From assembly GCF_030719295.1 (NCBI RefSeq), contig NZ_CP120997.1, positions 4,351,501 through 4,415,500 on the forward strand: 64,000 bases of DNA, written 5' to 3'. The DNA comes from Streptomyces sp. Mut1 (lineage in GTDB: Bacteria > Actinomycetota > Actinomycetes > Streptomycetales > Streptomycetaceae). The notes beneath the pieces are model-generated. The model searched no databases and was not told the origin of the DNA. It worked only from the letters and a program-made list of their open reading frames with translations. Each line of letters starts with the position of its first letter. The stretch's first letter is position 1. Positions 50,955 to 60,765 of the stretch are shown here, piece after piece. The translations under genes were made by a program, and so were the position numbers.

Positions 50955-51752
50955 ATGGAAACGAATGAGCAGCTTCTCGCCTCCCTTCCCTCCGACACCG
51001 CGCTTGCCGGGCGTACCGCGCTGGTCACCGGGTCGTCGAGCGGGATCGGCGAGGCCACCGCCCGGGTTCTCGCTGCCTCGGGTGCCGAGGTCGTCGTCAG
51101 TGGCCGCGATGCCGGGCGGGCACAGAGCGTCGTGGACCGGATCGTCAAGGACGGCGGGCGGGCCCACGCGGTCACCGCGGACCTCGGCGCCGAGCCCGCC
51201 GACATCCGTGCCTTCGCCCAGCGCGCGCAGGACGCCCTCGGCGGAGCCGTCGACATCCTCGTCAACAACGCGGGTGTGTACCCGGGCCTGCGTACCGAGA
51301 CGCTCACTGACGAGGAGATGCAGGCGCTGTGGGCGACCAACATCCGTGCCCCGCACGTGCTGGTCGCCGAGCTGGCGCCACGCATGGCCGAGAGGGGAAC
51401 CGGCGTCATCGTGAACATCGGTTCGTGGATGGCCCGGGTGGGCGTCCCCTTCAAGGCGCTGTACCCGGCGACCAAGGCGGCCGTGGAACAGCTGACCCGG
51501 GCCTGGGCGGCGGAGTACGGTCCTCGTGGCGTCCGCGTGAACACCGTCGCGCCGGGAGCAACGGCCACCCGCGGCACGTCTGCCGGCGCGGACCAGCTGG
51601 CCGAACTGACGAAGGGAACCCCTGCCGGGGTCCCCGTACGGCCTGTCGACATCGCCCACGCGGTCCGCTTCCTCGCCTCCGACCAGGCGGCGTTCGTCCA
51701 CGGCGCGACGCTCGACGTCGACGGCGGGATCGCAGCCACCCGCCTGCGCTGA
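50955..51752 (+). CDS. Short-chain dehydrogenase/reductase
   Basis: A 265-residue classical SDR. The cofactor loop is ALVTGSSSGIGEATARVL (about residues 22-40), NNAG is at about 103, the catalytic Ser is in NIGSWMA and YPATK carries the Tyr and Lys. It ends with LDVDGG. The motif pattern and the Arg after the second strand (VSGRDAGR) favour NADP(H). The substrate is unknown; control by the divergent AraC gene is likely. Confidence 0.9.
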   Translation: METNEQLLASLPSDTALAGRTALVTGSSSGIGEATARVLAASGAEVVVSGRDAGRAQSVVDRIVKDGGRAHAVTADLGAEPADIRAFAQRAQDALGGAVDILVNNAGVYPGLRTETLTDEEMQALWATNIRAPHVLVAELAPRMAERGTGVIVNIGSWMARVGVPFKALYPATKAAVEQLTRAWAAEYGPRGVRVNTVAPGATATRGTSAGADQLAELTKGTPAGVPVRPVDIAHAVRFLASDQAAFVHGATLDVDGGIAATRLR

Positions 51753-51789
51753 CCGGAACCGAAGCCGGTCACGGCGTACCGGCATGTCT

Positions 51790-51857
51790 GACGACAGGCC
51801 CTCGGGCCTGTCGTCAAACTGCCGTCGTCGCCCGGCAGACGGCAGTTTGACGACAGG
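51790..51857. mobile_element. Nested palindromes with AGGGCCTGTCGTC-type ends
   Basis: GACGACAGGCCC-TC-GGGCCTGTCGTC (51790-51815) overlaps a 20-bp hairpin (51807-51826 with 51838-51857, 11-nt loop). The ends match the element at 44947-45051. It fills the gap between convergent SDR and copA genes and could double as a terminator. Confidence 0.6.
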
Positions 51858-51859
51858 TC

Positions 51860-54142
51860 CTAGGCCCCCGCCCTGAACCCCCGCAGCCGCAGCGAGTTGC
51901 CGACCACGAAGACCGACGAGAACGCCATCGCCGCGCCCGCGATCATCGGGCTCAGCAGCCCCATCGCGGCCAGCGGCAGCGCGGCCACGTTGTACGCGAA
52001 GGCCCAGAACAGGTTCGTACGGATGGTGCCGAGCGTCCGGCGCGCGAGCCGGATCGCGTCCGCCGCCGTCCGCAGGTCCCCGCGCACCAGGGTCAGGTCG
52101 CTCGCCTCGATCGCCGCGTCGGTGCCGGTGCCCATCGCCAGGCCCAGATCGGCCTGGGCGAGGGCGGCCGCGTCGTTGACGCCGTCACCGACCATGGCCA
52201 CCGAACGGCCCTCGGACTGGAGGCGCTTGACGACGTCGACCTTGTCCTGCGGCAGGACCTCCGCGTACACCTGGTCGATCCCGACCTCGGCCGCGACCGA
52301 CTCGGCCACCGCCCGGTTGTCGCCGGTCAGCAGGATCGGCTTCAGGCCCAGCCGGCGCAGCCGCTTGATCGCGTCCGCGCTGGTGTCCTTCACCGCGTCG
52401 GCCACCTCCAGGACCGCACGCGCCTCGCCGTCCCAGGCCACCGCTATGGCCGTACGGCCGGCCGCTTCCGCCTCGGCCTTGCGGCGGGCCAGCTCCGCCG
52501 GGAGACGGATCTCCCACTGGGCGAGCAGCTGCTCGCGGCCCACGAGGACCGCGTGGCCCTCCACGATGCCCTGGACGCCGAGTCCGGGGGCGTTGGTGAA
52601 GTCCTCGGGGGTGGGGAGGGGGGCTCCGGTGCGGTCGGTGGCTCCGGTGGCGATGGCTTGGGCGATGGGGTGTTCGGAGGCGTGTTCGAGTGCTCCGGCG
52701 AGGCGGAGGACGTCGGTTTCGGTGGTGGTGGGGGTGGTGTGGATGGTCTGGAGGGTCATGCGGCCGGTGGTGACGGTGCCGGTCTTGTCGAGGACGATGG
52801 TGTCGACGCGGCGGGTTGATTCCAGGACTTCGGGGCCCTTGATGAGGATGCCGAGCTGGGCGCCGCGTCCGGTGCCGACCATGAGGGCGGTGGGTGTCGC
52901 GAGGCCCAGGGCGCAGGGGCAGGCGATGATCAGGACCGCCACCGCCGCCGTGAACGCGGCCGTCAGGCCGGCCCCGTCGATCAGCCAGAACGCCAGCGTG
53001 CCGAGCGCGAGCACGATCACCACCGGGACGAACACCGCCGAGATCCGGTCGGCCAGCCGCTGCGCCGCCGCCTTGCCGTTCTGCGCGTCCTCGACCAGCT
53101 TCGCCATCCGGGCCAGCTGTGTGTCCGCGCCGACCCGGGTCGCCTCCACGACGAGCCGGCCGCCCGCGTTCAGCGTGGCGCCGGTCACCGCGTCGCCGAC
53201 CGCGACCTCCACCGGCACGGACTCGCCGGTCAGCATCGACGCGTCCACCGCCGAGCCGCCCTCCACGACCACGCCGTCCGTGGCGATCTTCTCGCCCGGC
53301 CGGACCAGGAAGCGGTCACCGACCCGGAGATCCGCCGTGTCCACGGTCACCTCGCGTCCGCCGCGCAGGACGGTGACCTCCTTCGCGCCCAGCTCCATCA
53401 GCGCCTTCAGCGCGGCGCCCGCCTTCCGCTTGGACCTGGCCTCGAACCAGCGCCCGGCGAGGATGAACGCGGTGACGCCCGCGGCCGCTTCGAGGTAGAT
53501 GTTCCCGGCGCCGTCGCTGCGGCCGATGGTCAGCTCGAAGGGGTGCGTCATGCCGGTCATCCCGGCGGTGCCGAAGAACAGCGCCCACACCGACCACAGG
53601 AACGCGGCCGACGTACCGACCGAGATCAGCGTGTCCATCGTGGCCGCGCCGTGCCGGGCGTTGGTCCACGCCGCCCGGTGGAACGGCCAGCCGGCGTACG
53701 TGACGACGGGGGCCGCGAGGGTGAGGGAGAGCCACTGCCAGTTGTCGAACTGGAGCGGCGGGATCATCGCCATCGCGATCACCGGTACCGCGAGCAGCAC
53801 GGCCGTGATCAGGCGCTGCCGCAGCGGGCGCAGCTCGTCCGCCTCCTCGGCGGGGGCGGCGGAGGAGACGTCGGTGGTACGGGCCGGGGGAGCGGGCTCG
53901 TGCGCGGTGTAGCCGGTCTTCTCGACCGTGGCGATGAGGTCCTGTACGGAGACGTCGGCGTCCTCGTCGTAGCTGACGTGGGCCTTCTCGGTGGCGTAGT
54001 TGACGGTGGCGGTGACGCCGTCCATCCGGTTGAGCTTCTTCTCGATACGGGCCGCGCACGAGGCGCACGTCATGCCGCCGATGGTCAGATCGACCTCTGC
54101 GGCGGCGCCGGCAGCGGTGGTGGCCGCGGTTTGCGCGGACAT
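51860..54142 (-). CDS. copA: Copper-translocating P1B-type ATPase CopA
   Basis: A 760-residue copper exporter. One N-terminal heavy-metal domain has [16 protein letters not shown] (about residues 22-36). The transmembrane metal site is [11 protein letters not shown] (about 407), the phosphorylation site [11 protein letters not shown] (about 451) and the hinge [12 protein letters not shown] (about 652), with HP in [12 protein letters not shown] 54142 follows GAGGAGG; the longer reading from 54220 crosses the operator. It exports Cu(I) from the cytosol. A CsoR-type palindrome upstream indicates copper-responsive control; csoR and a copper chaperone gene are not in the window. Confidence 0.95.
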   Translation of the reverse strand: MSAQTAATTAAGAAAEVDLTIGGMTCASCAARIEKKLNRMDGVTATVNYATEKAHVSYDEDADVSVQDLIATVEKTGYTAHEPAPPARTTDVSSAAPAEEADELRPLRQRLITAVLLAVPVIAMAMIPPLQFDNWQWLSLTLAAPVVTYAGWPFHRAAWTNARHGAATMDTLISVGTSAAFLWSVWALFFGTAGMTGMTHPFELTIGRSDGAGNIYLEAAAGVTAFILAGRWFEARSKRKAGAALKALMELGAKEVTVLRGGREVTVDTADLRVGDRFLVRPGEKIATDGVVVEGGSAVDASMLTGESVPVEVAVGDAVTGATLNAGGRLVVEATRVGADTQLARMAKLVEDAQNGKAAAQRLADRISAVFVPVVIVLALGTLAFWLIDGAGLTAAFTAAVAVLIIACPCALGLATPTALMVGTGRGAQLGILIKGPEVLESTRRVDTIVLDKTGTVTTGRMTLQTIHTTPTTTETDVLRLAGALEHASEHPIAQAIATGATDRTGAPLPTPEDFTNAPGLGVQGIVEGHAVLVGREQLLAQWEIRLPAELARRKAEAEAAGRTAIAVAWDGEARAVLEVADAVKDTSADAIKRLRRLGLKPILLTGDNRAVAESVAAEVGIDQVYAEVLPQDKVDVVKRLQSEGRSVAMVGDGVNDAAALAQADLGLAMGTGTDAAIEASDLTLVRGDLRTAADAIRLARRTLGTIRTNLFWAFAYNVAALPLAAMGLLSPMIAGAAMAFSSVFVVGNSLRLRGFRAGA

Positions 54143-54188
54143 GGTGGCCTCCTCTGTGGGTGAGGTGGGGTGGGATGTCTTCGTCTTC

Positions 54189-54205
54189 ATACCCCTGGGG
54201 GGTAT
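54189..54205. promoter_or_regulatory. CsoR-type copper operator of copA
   Basis: ATACCCC-TGG-GGGGTAT is a perfect 7-bp inverted repeat of the CsoR consensus, 47 bp before the copA start. A partial copy (TATACCCCTACCCCCTAT, about 54222-54239) follows and may be a second site. Confidence 0.85.
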
Positions 54206-54371
54206 CTGGTTGTGGTTCATGTATACCCCTACCCCCTATCCATTCGCAAGGGCGATCCCTTGTTGGCGCGGGGGTCGCGCGCCACCGTTCGACCGGCGGG
54301 TGTTTGACCTCGCGTATCTTCACGTTCACGGTGAGGGCTGCGCGGCCGGCCTACCGCCCCGTAGGCTGGCC

Positions 54372-54387
54372 ATTGGACTAGACCTAT
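54372..54387. promoter_or_regulatory. dre-like site upstream of cutC
   Basis: ATTGGACTAGACCTAT matches the DasR dre palindrome at 12 of 16 positions, including CTAGACC. It lies 28 bp before the cutC start, where a repressor would act. The same kind of match precedes nagK. Confidence 0.5.
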
Positions 54388-54414
54388 AGCTGCTTCCTGG
54401 AGGATTGGGTTCCC

Positions 54415-55104
54415 ATGAGCAACCGTGCAGTCCTGGAGGTGATCGCTCTCGACGCGGAGGACGCGGTCGCTGCCCAGGCGGGTGGTGCGGACCGGCTTGA
54501 GCTGGTCACCGACATGGCGGCGGACGGCCTCACCCCGTCCTGTGCGACCTTCGCGGCGATCCGGGCCGCGGTGGACATCCCGCTGCGCGTGATGCTCAGG
54601 GTCGCCGACGGCTTCGCGGCCGGCGACATCGACGTACTCGTACGCAAGGCGCGCGAGCTGCGCGCCGAGGGCGCGGACGAGTTCGTGCTCGGCTTCCTGG
54701 ACGCGGACGGCAACCCCGACCTGGTCGCGGTCGAGCGGCTCGTCGCCGAACTGGACGGCTGCCGCTGGACGTTCCACCGCGCGATCGACCGGGCCGCCGA
54801 CCGGGACGCCCTGCGCAAGGCCCTCGCGGACCTGCCGGGCCTGGACACGTACCTCACCGCCGGTTCGGCCGCCGGGGTGGACGACGGCATCCCCACGCTG
54901 GTCGTCGAGGCGGCCCGCAAGGGTGAGCCGGGGTACGAGCCGCAGATCCTCGTCGGCGGCGGTCTGCGCCTGGAGCACCTGCCGGAGCTGCTGGACGCGG
55001 GCATCGACGCCGTGCACATCGGCGGCGCGGCGCGGACGGGGGGCTGGTCGGGGGCGGTGGCCGAGGCCGCGGTGCGGGAGTGGCGGGACGTGCTCGACGC
55101 GTAG
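54415..55104 (+). CDS. cutC: CutC family protein
   Basis: A 229-residue TIM-barrel protein of the CutC family. Characteristic segments are LEVIALDAEDAVAAQAGGADRLELVTDMAADGLTPS, LRVMLRVADGF, EFVLGFLDADGNPD, TFHRAIDRAADR and ILVGGGLRLEHLPELLDAGIDAVHIGGAAR. CutC was named for copper homeostasis, but the biochemical evidence for copper binding is weak. The divergent copA gene fits the copper idea, whereas a dre-like operator just upstream suggests aminosugar control. A GGAGG site precedes ATG 54415. Confidence 0.9.
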   Translation: MSNRAVLEVIALDAEDAVAAQAGGADRLELVTDMAADGLTPSCATFAAIRAAVDIPLRVMLRVADGFAAGDIDVLVRKARELRAEGADEFVLGFLDADGNPDLVAVERLVAELDGCRWTFHRAIDRAADRDALRKALADLPGLDTYLTAGSAAGVDDGIPTLVVEAARKGEPGYEPQILVGGGLRLEHLPELLDAGIDAVHIGGAARTGGWSGAVAEAAVREWRDVLDA

Positions 55105-55157
55105 CCCTTGGGCGGGCGGCATTCTTGGGGCTCGGCCCTTGCCGGGGCGGGGGTTTT

Positions 55158-55238
55158 GTCCTCAATCGCCGGACGGGCTGGGGGCGGCGTCGTTCGCGGG
55201 GTGCGGGGTTCCGTCCTCAAGCGCCGGACGGGCTTGGG
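55158..55238. repeat. Two Streptomyces interspersed repeats
   Basis: GTCCTCAATCGCCGGACGGGCT (55158-55179) and GTCCTCAAGCGCCGGACGGGCTT (about 55213-55235) are inverse-orientation copies of the CCGTCCGGCGNTTGAGGAC family found at 62.7 and 63.1-63.4 kb. Confidence 0.8.
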
Positions 55239-55338
55239 GTGGGGCTGCTCCGTGGGGGCGGGTTGCCCGCCGGTCGGTGGGCTTGGGGTGGCGGCGTTCG
55301 CGGGGTGCGGGTTGCCCACCGTCCGGTGGGTGGGGGTG

Positions 55339-55445
55339 GGGGCCCTCCGGGCAGACTCCTCAAAAATGGCGTGTTCACCCGACGACGTGGGGGACCCCGG
55401 TCGTACGCCATTTTCTGCGGGGACTGCCCTGCGCGCCCCCACCCG
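55339..55445. repeat. Conserved-flank/variable-hairpin element, copy 1
   Basis: Flanks CCCTCCGGGCAGACTCCTCA and CTGCGGGGACTGCCCTGC surround an inner hairpin with arms AAAATGGCGT (55363-55372) and ACGCCATTTT (55405-55414). About 107 bp recur at 62766-62871 with few changes. It has no coding capacity. Confidence 0.82.
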
Positions 55446-55534
55446 GACGTCTCGCGGGTGCGGGGGTTCCCAGGTGTGGGTGTCATGACCCTGGCGCAAC
55501 AGTCCTCCCCCGCTCCACAATGGCTGCGCGGTGA

Positions 55535-55593
55535 TGGGAACGCTCCCATGGCGCGCCTCCCCGGCATGCCCGTCTGTCGTGGGAGCGCTCCCA
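55535..55593 (+). promoter_or_regulatory. Two CebR boxes upstream of the cellulase gene
   Basis: TGGGAACGCTCCCA (55535-55548, one mismatch) and TGGGAGCGCTCCCA (55580-55593, perfect) match the palindrome bound by CebR, the LacI-family cellobiose-responsive repressor of Streptomyces cellulase genes. Confidence 0.88.
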
Positions 55594-55642
55594 TCCTGCT
55601 TTCTCCGCTCGGCTGCCCCGTTACTGCTACGAAAGGCCCCCG

Positions 55643-58276
55643 GTGAACGCCTCCCCGCCTCCGCCCCCCACCCGCCGCAGACGCCGCGCGCTCGGAGTAC
55701 TGGCCCTCGCCGCGCTGTTCGGCGGTGTCCTCAGTGCGCCCGGTGCCGCCGCCGACGACGAGCCGGCCCCCGAGCAGATCACCAACGGAGACTTCTCCGC
55801 CGGGACCGCGCCCTGGTGGTGGACGGCCAACGCGCCCGCCGCCGTTGTGGACGGCCGGCTCTGCGCGGACGTGGAGGCGGGGACCGCCAACCCGTGGGAC
55901 GCGATCGTCGGGCAGAACGACATCCCGCTTGTTGCCGGGGAGACGTACACCCTTACGTACACGGCCAGTTCGACCGTACCGCTGTCCATTCACACCAACG
56001 TGCAGATGGCCACCGAGCCGTACACCACCGATCTCTCCGCGACCGATCAGATCGGTGCCGAGGCCGCACCCGTCACCCATGTCTTCACCGCGACCGCCGA
56101 CCGGGACGCGGCCCAGGTCGCCTTCCAGGTCGGCGGCGGGTCCGAGGCGGCCACTTTCTGCCTGGATGACGTGTCCCTGCGCGGCGGCGCCGAACCGCCC
56201 GTGTACGAGCCCGACACCGGGTCGCCCGTCCGCGTCAACCAGGTCGGCTACCTCCCCCAGGGCCCCAAGACCGGGACCCTGGTCACCGACGCGACCGACC
56301 CGCTGCCGTGGACGTTGAAGTCGGCCGACGGGGCGGCGGTCGCGAGCGGGACGACCGTGCCGGGCGGGGAGGACCCGACCTCCCGGCAGAACGTCCACAC
56401 CTTCGACTTCGGTGCTGTCACCGACACCGGGGACGGCTTCACGATCGAGGCGGACGGGCAGGTCAGCGAGCCCTTCTCGATCCGCGCCGACCTCTACGAC
56501 AGCCTGCGCTCCGACTCGCTCGCGTACTTCTACCAGAACCGCAGCGGCATCGAGATCGACGCGGATCTGGTAGGTGAGGAGTACGCGCGACCGGCCGGGC
56601 ACCTTGGTGTGGCGCCCAACAAGGGCGACACGGACGTGCCGTGCCAGCCGGGGGTCTGTGACTACCGGCTCGATGTGCGGGGCGGCTGGTACGACGCCGG
56701 TGACCACGGCAAGTACGTGGTGAACGGCGGTATCGCGGTCGCTGAGCTGATGGACACGTACGAGCGGACCCTGACCGCCGACGGGGCGGAGTCCGCCGAA
56801 CTCGGCGACGGCGCGCTGCGGGTGCCCGAGCACGGCAACGACGTGCCCGACATCCTCGACGAGGCACGCTGGGAGCTGGACTTCCTGCTGCGCATGCAGG
56901 TTCCGGCCGGGAACCCGCTCGCCGGCATGGTCCACCACAAGGTGCACGACGCCAACTGGACCGGTCTGCCGATGCGGCCCGAACTCGACCCCGAACAGCG
57001 CGAACTGCACCCGCCGACCACCGCCGCCACGCTGAACCTCGCCGCGACCGCCGCCCAGTGCGCCCGGCTGTACGAGCCGTTCGACGCGGACTTCGCGGCC
57101 CAGTGCCGTACCGCCGCCGAGACGGCGTGGGCCGCCGCGAAGGCCCACCCGGCGGTGTACGCCAGCCCGGCCGACGGTGTCGGAGGCGGGACCTACGAGG
57201 ACAACGACGTCAGCGACGAGTTCTACTGGGCCGCCGCCGAACTGTTCACCACCACCGGCAAGGACACCTACCGCCAGGCCCTGCTCGAATCGCCGCTGCA
57301 CGCAGACCCCGACGCCGCCTTCCCCGCCGACGGCGGCATGTGGTGGGGCGGCACCGCCGGACTCGGCGTGCTCACCCTGGCCACCGTCCCGAACGACCTG
57401 ACGGCCGATCAACTCGCGGATGTGCGGGCCGTCGTCACCACGGCGGCCGACCGCTACAAGCAGCAGACCGAGGACCAGCTGTACGGCGTGCCATACGCCC
57501 CCGAGGGCCAGAACTACACCTGGGGCTCCAACAGCCAGGTGCTGAACAACATGATCGTGCTGGCCACCGCCGCCGATCTCACCGGCGAGGCCGGCTACCG
57601 CGACGCCGTCCTGCGCGGCGCGGACTACCTGTTCGGGCGCAACCCGCTCAACCAGTCCTACGTCACCGGGTACGGCGAGCGCTTCTCGCAGAACCAGCAC
57701 CACCGGTTCTGGGCGCACCAGTCCGACCCCGCCCTGCCCCACCCGCCGGCCGGTTCCCTCGCGGGCGGCCCCAACCTCACCGCACCCACCTCCGGCGACC
57801 CCGAGGCCGCGACGAAGCTCAAGGGCTGCGCCGCCGCCATGTGCTACCTCGACGACAACGGCTCGTACGCCACCAACGAGGTCGCCATCAACTGGAACGC
57901 GCCGCTGGCCTTCGTCGCCTCCTACCTGGACGACGCGGGCGACGGCGCGGGCCCGGACCGCGCCTGCCGGGTCACGTACTCCTCGCACCCGTGGAGCACC
58001 GGATCGACCACCACGGTCACGGTGAGGAACACCGGCACCGAGCCCGTCACGCCCTGGTCCCTGACCTGGCTGCTCCCCGGCGACCAGAAGCTCAGTCACA
58101 CCTGGAGCGCCGAACTCGCGCAGTACGGCAGGACGGTGACGGCCACTCCGCTGTCCTGGAACCGGACCCTCGCGCCGGGCGCGTCGGTCGACTTCGGGTT
58201 CAACAGCAGCCTCTCGGGCCCGGCGGCCGACCCGGGCACGGTCAAGCTGAACGGCAGGGCCTGCACGGCCGGCTGA
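55643..58276 (+). CDS. Secreted GH9 endoglucanase with CBM4-like and CBM2 domains
   Basis: An 877-residue cellulase. After a signal peptide (RRRRRALGVLALAALF..., cleavage near APGAAA) come a CBM4/9-type domain (about 43-185; NGDFSAGTAPWW), a CelD_N immunoglobulin-like domain (about 205-290; VRVNQVGYLPQGPKTG) and a GH9 catalytic domain (about 300-765). The GH9 landmarks are GGWYDAGDHGKYV (nucleophile/base Asp pair), RFSQNQHHRFWAH and NEVAINWNAPL (acid Glu). A C-terminal CBM2 (about 775-877; CRVTYSSHPWSTGSTTTVTVRNTG) binds cellulose. GTG 55643 follows GAAAGG. Two CebR boxes imply induction by cello-oligosaccharides. Confidence 0.93.
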   Translation: MNASPPPPPTRRRRRALGVLALAALFGGVLSAPGAAADDEPAPEQITNGDFSAGTAPWWWTANAPAAVVDGRLCADVEAGTANPWDAIVGQNDIPLVAGETYTLTYTASSTVPLSIHTNVQMATEPYTTDLSATDQIGAEAAPVTHVFTATADRDAAQVAFQVGGGSEAATFCLDDVSLRGGAEPPVYEPDTGSPVRVNQVGYLPQGPKTGTLVTDATDPLPWTLKSADGAAVASGTTVPGGEDPTSRQNVHTFDFGAVTDTGDGFTIEADGQVSEPFSIRADLYDSLRSDSLAYFYQNRSGIEIDADLVGEEYARPAGHLGVAPNKGDTDVPCQPGVCDYRLDVRGGWYDAGDHGKYVVNGGIAVAELMDTYERTLTADGAESAELGDGALRVPEHGNDVPDILDEARWELDFLLRMQVPAGNPLAGMVHHKVHDANWTGLPMRPELDPEQRELHPPTTAATLNLAATAAQCARLYEPFDADFAAQCRTAAETAWAAAKAHPAVYASPADGVGGGTYEDNDVSDEFYWAAAELFTTTGKDTYRQALLESPLHADPDAAFPADGGMWWGGTAGLGVLTLATVPNDLTADQLADVRAVVTTAADRYKQQTEDQLYGVPYAPEGQNYTWGSNSQVLNNMIVLATAADLTGEAGYRDAVLRGADYLFGRNPLNQSYVTGYGERFSQNQHHRFWAHQSDPALPHPPAGSLAGGPNLTAPTSGDPEAATKLKGCAAAMCYLDDNGSYATNEVAINWNAPLAFVASYLDDAGDGAGPDRACRVTYSSHPWSTGSTTTVTVRNTGTEPVTPWSLTWLLPGDQKLSHTWSAELAQYGRTVTATPLSWNRTLAPGASVDFGFNSSLSGPAADPGTVKLNGRACTAG

Positions 58277-58281
58277 ACCGG

Positions 58282-58319
58282 GCGGGGGCGGGGGTGGACG
58301 AGCGTCCCCCCGCCCCCGC
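58282..58319. terminator. GC hairpin between convergent genes
   Basis: GCGGGGGCGGGGG (58282-58294) pairs with its complement (58307-58319) around a 12-nt loop, between the converging cellulase and helD genes. Confidence 0.75.
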
Positions 58320-58323
58320 TCCC

Positions 58324-60396
58324 TTACCCCAGCTCCCTCGGCAGCGGCGCCGAGTGGAGCACCGCGAGCCCGGACACCGCACGGGTCAGCGCCACGTACA
58401 GCCGGCGCAGGCCCGTGCGCTCGTCCGGCTCCCCGTCGACCACCGCCGCCGGTTCGTCCAGCACCACGTAGTCGTACTCAAGGCCCTTCGCCAGCGACGC
58501 CGGGACCAGCGTCAGCCGGGAATCCGCGGTCGTCTCCTGGCCGGGGGAGAGGTACGGGTAGCCCGCCGCCGTCAGGGCGTCGGCCAGCGCCGGGACGCGC
58601 GCGTCGGCGGCGATCAGACCGGTCGACCCCTCGTGCGTGAGCGCCTCCTCGCACGCCGCGATCACCGCCGCGTCCAGCGCGTCCGCCCCCGCCACCTCCC
58701 GTACGGACAGCGAACCGGGCGACTCACGCACCGACTCCACCGCCGTCAGCCCCGGCGAGATCACCGGCAGCAGCCGCGAGGCGTACGCGATCACATCGCG
58801 CGGCACGCGGAAGCCGGCCGTCAGCTCCTCCACCACCGCGTCCGCCTTGCCCAGGTGGTGCAGCGCCTGCTCCCAGTTCTGCGTCGACCACGGCGTCGTC
58901 CCCTGCGCCAGGTCGCCGAGCACGGTCGCCGAACCCGTCGAGCAGCGGCGGCCCACCGCCCGGTACTGCATGGGGGACAGGTCCTGCGCCTCGTCGATCA
59001 CCACATGGCCCAGCGAATGCGTACGCGCCACCAGGTCCGATGCCTCGTCGATCAGCACCGCGTCCGCCGCCGACCACTTCGCGGACTTCACGCTGCGCGC
59101 CGGCTTCACCCAGAGGATCGCCTTCTGCTCGTCCTCGGTCAGCAGGCCCTCCGCGTGCGCCGCCAGGAACTCCGGGTCCGCCAGCAGCCGCAGCACCAGC
59201 TTCGCCGGTTCGACCGCCGGCCAGACCGCCTTCACCGCCGCCTTCACCGCGGGGTTGCGGGCCACCGCGTTCTGCACCCGGTCGTCGGGCGCCTCGCCCG
59301 CCTCCTCCATCCGCACCAGCACCGCGTGCGCGATGCGCTGCGGCAGCGCCTCGTGCGCGGCCCCGTACCGCATGTCGCGGGCCAGCAGCTCCTGGACCAT
59401 CTCCTCGATCTCGTACGCCGGGACCCGCCAGCGCCGCGAGCCGCGCACCACCATCACCGGCTGCGTCGGCAGCGTCACATGCGACCTGAGGGCCCGCCGC
59501 AGCACCTCGGCCATCCGCGCGTCGCCCTTCACGACGGCCGCCCGCGCCTCGTCCGTGCCGCGCACCTCGACCTGCGCGCCCACCAGGTCCTCGACGGTCG
59601 CCTGTTTCACCTCCAGCTCACCGAGGGCGGGCAGCACCTGCTCGATGTAGTGCAGGAACGACCGGTTCGGCCCGACCACCAGGGTCCCGGTGCGGGCCAG
59701 CCGCTCGCGGTGCGCGTACAGCAGATACGCCACCCGGTGCAGGCCCACCGCCGTCTTCCCCGTACCGGGCCCTCCCTGCACACACACCGTGCCGCCCAGC
59801 TCACTGCGGACGATCTCGTCCTGCTCCGGCTGGATCGTCGCCACGATGTCCCGCATCGGGCCGACGCGGGGCCGCTCGATCTCCGCCTGGAGCAGCTTGC
59901 TCGTCTGCTCCGCCTCGGCGGGGTCCGTCAGGTGCTCGTCCTCGTACGCCGTCAGGTCGCCGCCCGTGTACCCGAAACGGCGCCTGCGGCCCACGTCCAG
60001 CGGGTCCTTGCGGGACGCCCGGTAGAACGGCTGCGAGACCGGCGCGCGCCAGTCGATGACCATCGGGTCCCCGACGGCGTCGTGGACATGGCGGCGCCCG
60101 ATGTAGAACTGCTCGCCCTGCGCACCCTCCGCCTCCTCGGCCCCGACCACGTGGAGATAGTCGAGCCGCCCGAAGAACAGCGGGGTGTGCGAGAGGTCGG
60201 CGAGCGACTTGATGCGTTCGTCGATCTGCGCCTGAAGCACTGCGGCGTTCACCCAGTTCGCCGTGACATCGCTGATGTCCAGGGCCTGGGCGTCCTCCCG
60301 CATGGCGCGCAGCGCGGCGCGCGAGGCCGCGAGATGGGCGCGCTCGTGCGCGAGGGGGTCGGTGGTGGTGTCGCTCTCGAATTCGTGCGCGGGCAC
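58324..60396 (-). CDS. helD: HelD-like RNA polymerase-associated helicase (UvrD/Rep superfamily)
   Basis: A 690-residue superfamily 1 ATPase of the actinobacterial HelD type, which removes stalled RNA polymerase from DNA. An N-terminal coiled coil (AHERAHLAASRAALRAMREDAQAL) and the FFGRLDY / YIGRRHVHDA segment precede Walker A GGPGTGKTAVGLHR (about residue 210). VVIDEAQDLSPMQYRAV (about 469) and GLRRLYVALTRA near the end are the helicase motifs II and VI. GTG 60396 follows GGAGG at 8 nt and is preferred over ATG 60417. A 369-bp region upstream has an inverted CGTACG pair around 60493-60515 and no gene. Confidence 0.88.
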   Translation of the reverse strand: MPAHEFESDTTTDPLAHERAHLAASRAALRAMREDAQALDISDVTANWVNAAVLQAQIDERIKSLADLSHTPLFFGRLDYLHVVGAEEAEGAQGEQFYIGRRHVHDAVGDPMVIDWRAPVSQPFYRASRKDPLDVGRRRRFGYTGGDLTAYEDEHLTDPAEAEQTSKLLQAEIERPRVGPMRDIVATIQPEQDEIVRSELGGTVCVQGGPGTGKTAVGLHRVAYLLYAHRERLARTGTLVVGPNRSFLHYIEQVLPALGELEVKQATVEDLVGAQVEVRGTDEARAAVVKGDARMAEVLRRALRSHVTLPTQPVMVVRGSRRWRVPAYEIEEMVQELLARDMRYGAAHEALPQRIAHAVLVRMEEAGEAPDDRVQNAVARNPAVKAAVKAVWPAVEPAKLVLRLLADPEFLAAHAEGLLTEDEQKAILWVKPARSVKSAKWSAADAVLIDEASDLVARTHSLGHVVIDEAQDLSPMQYRAVGRRCSTGSATVLGDLAQGTTPWSTQNWEQALHHLGKADAVVEELTAGFRVPRDVIAYASRLLPVISPGLTAVESVRESPGSLSVREVAGADALDAAVIAACEEALTHEGSTGLIAADARVPALADALTAAGYPYLSPGQETTADSRLTLVPASLAKGLEYDYVVLDEPAAVVDGEPDERTGLRRLYVALTRAVSGLAVLHSAPLPRELG

Positions 60397-60765
60397 GGTG
60401 TTGCCTCCGGCATTCAACGCAGGACGGCGGACCGCAGCCCGTCCCGTGTCTGTGCGGGGCGATGCGGTCCGCTCGGGGATCGATCACTGGTACGTACGGT
60501 GACGCACGTACGGTTGTCGGCCGGTTTCCGTCCGGTCGGCGGCGCTCCCCCGGCTGCCGGCACAGGCCCTCACGGGCCGCCGGTACCACGGTTCGGGAGG
60601 CGGGCAGACCGGCGAGTGTACCGGCGGCCCGCGCCCCGCGCGAACGGATTACGGTGCCGTCCACCCCGTAGGGGACACCGTGCGACCCCAGGCGTACGCG
60701 CGCCGTGTCCGGCTTCCGCCTCCGGGGCGACGCCCCGGGCCACCCGCCCGGAGCACCATGGATAC

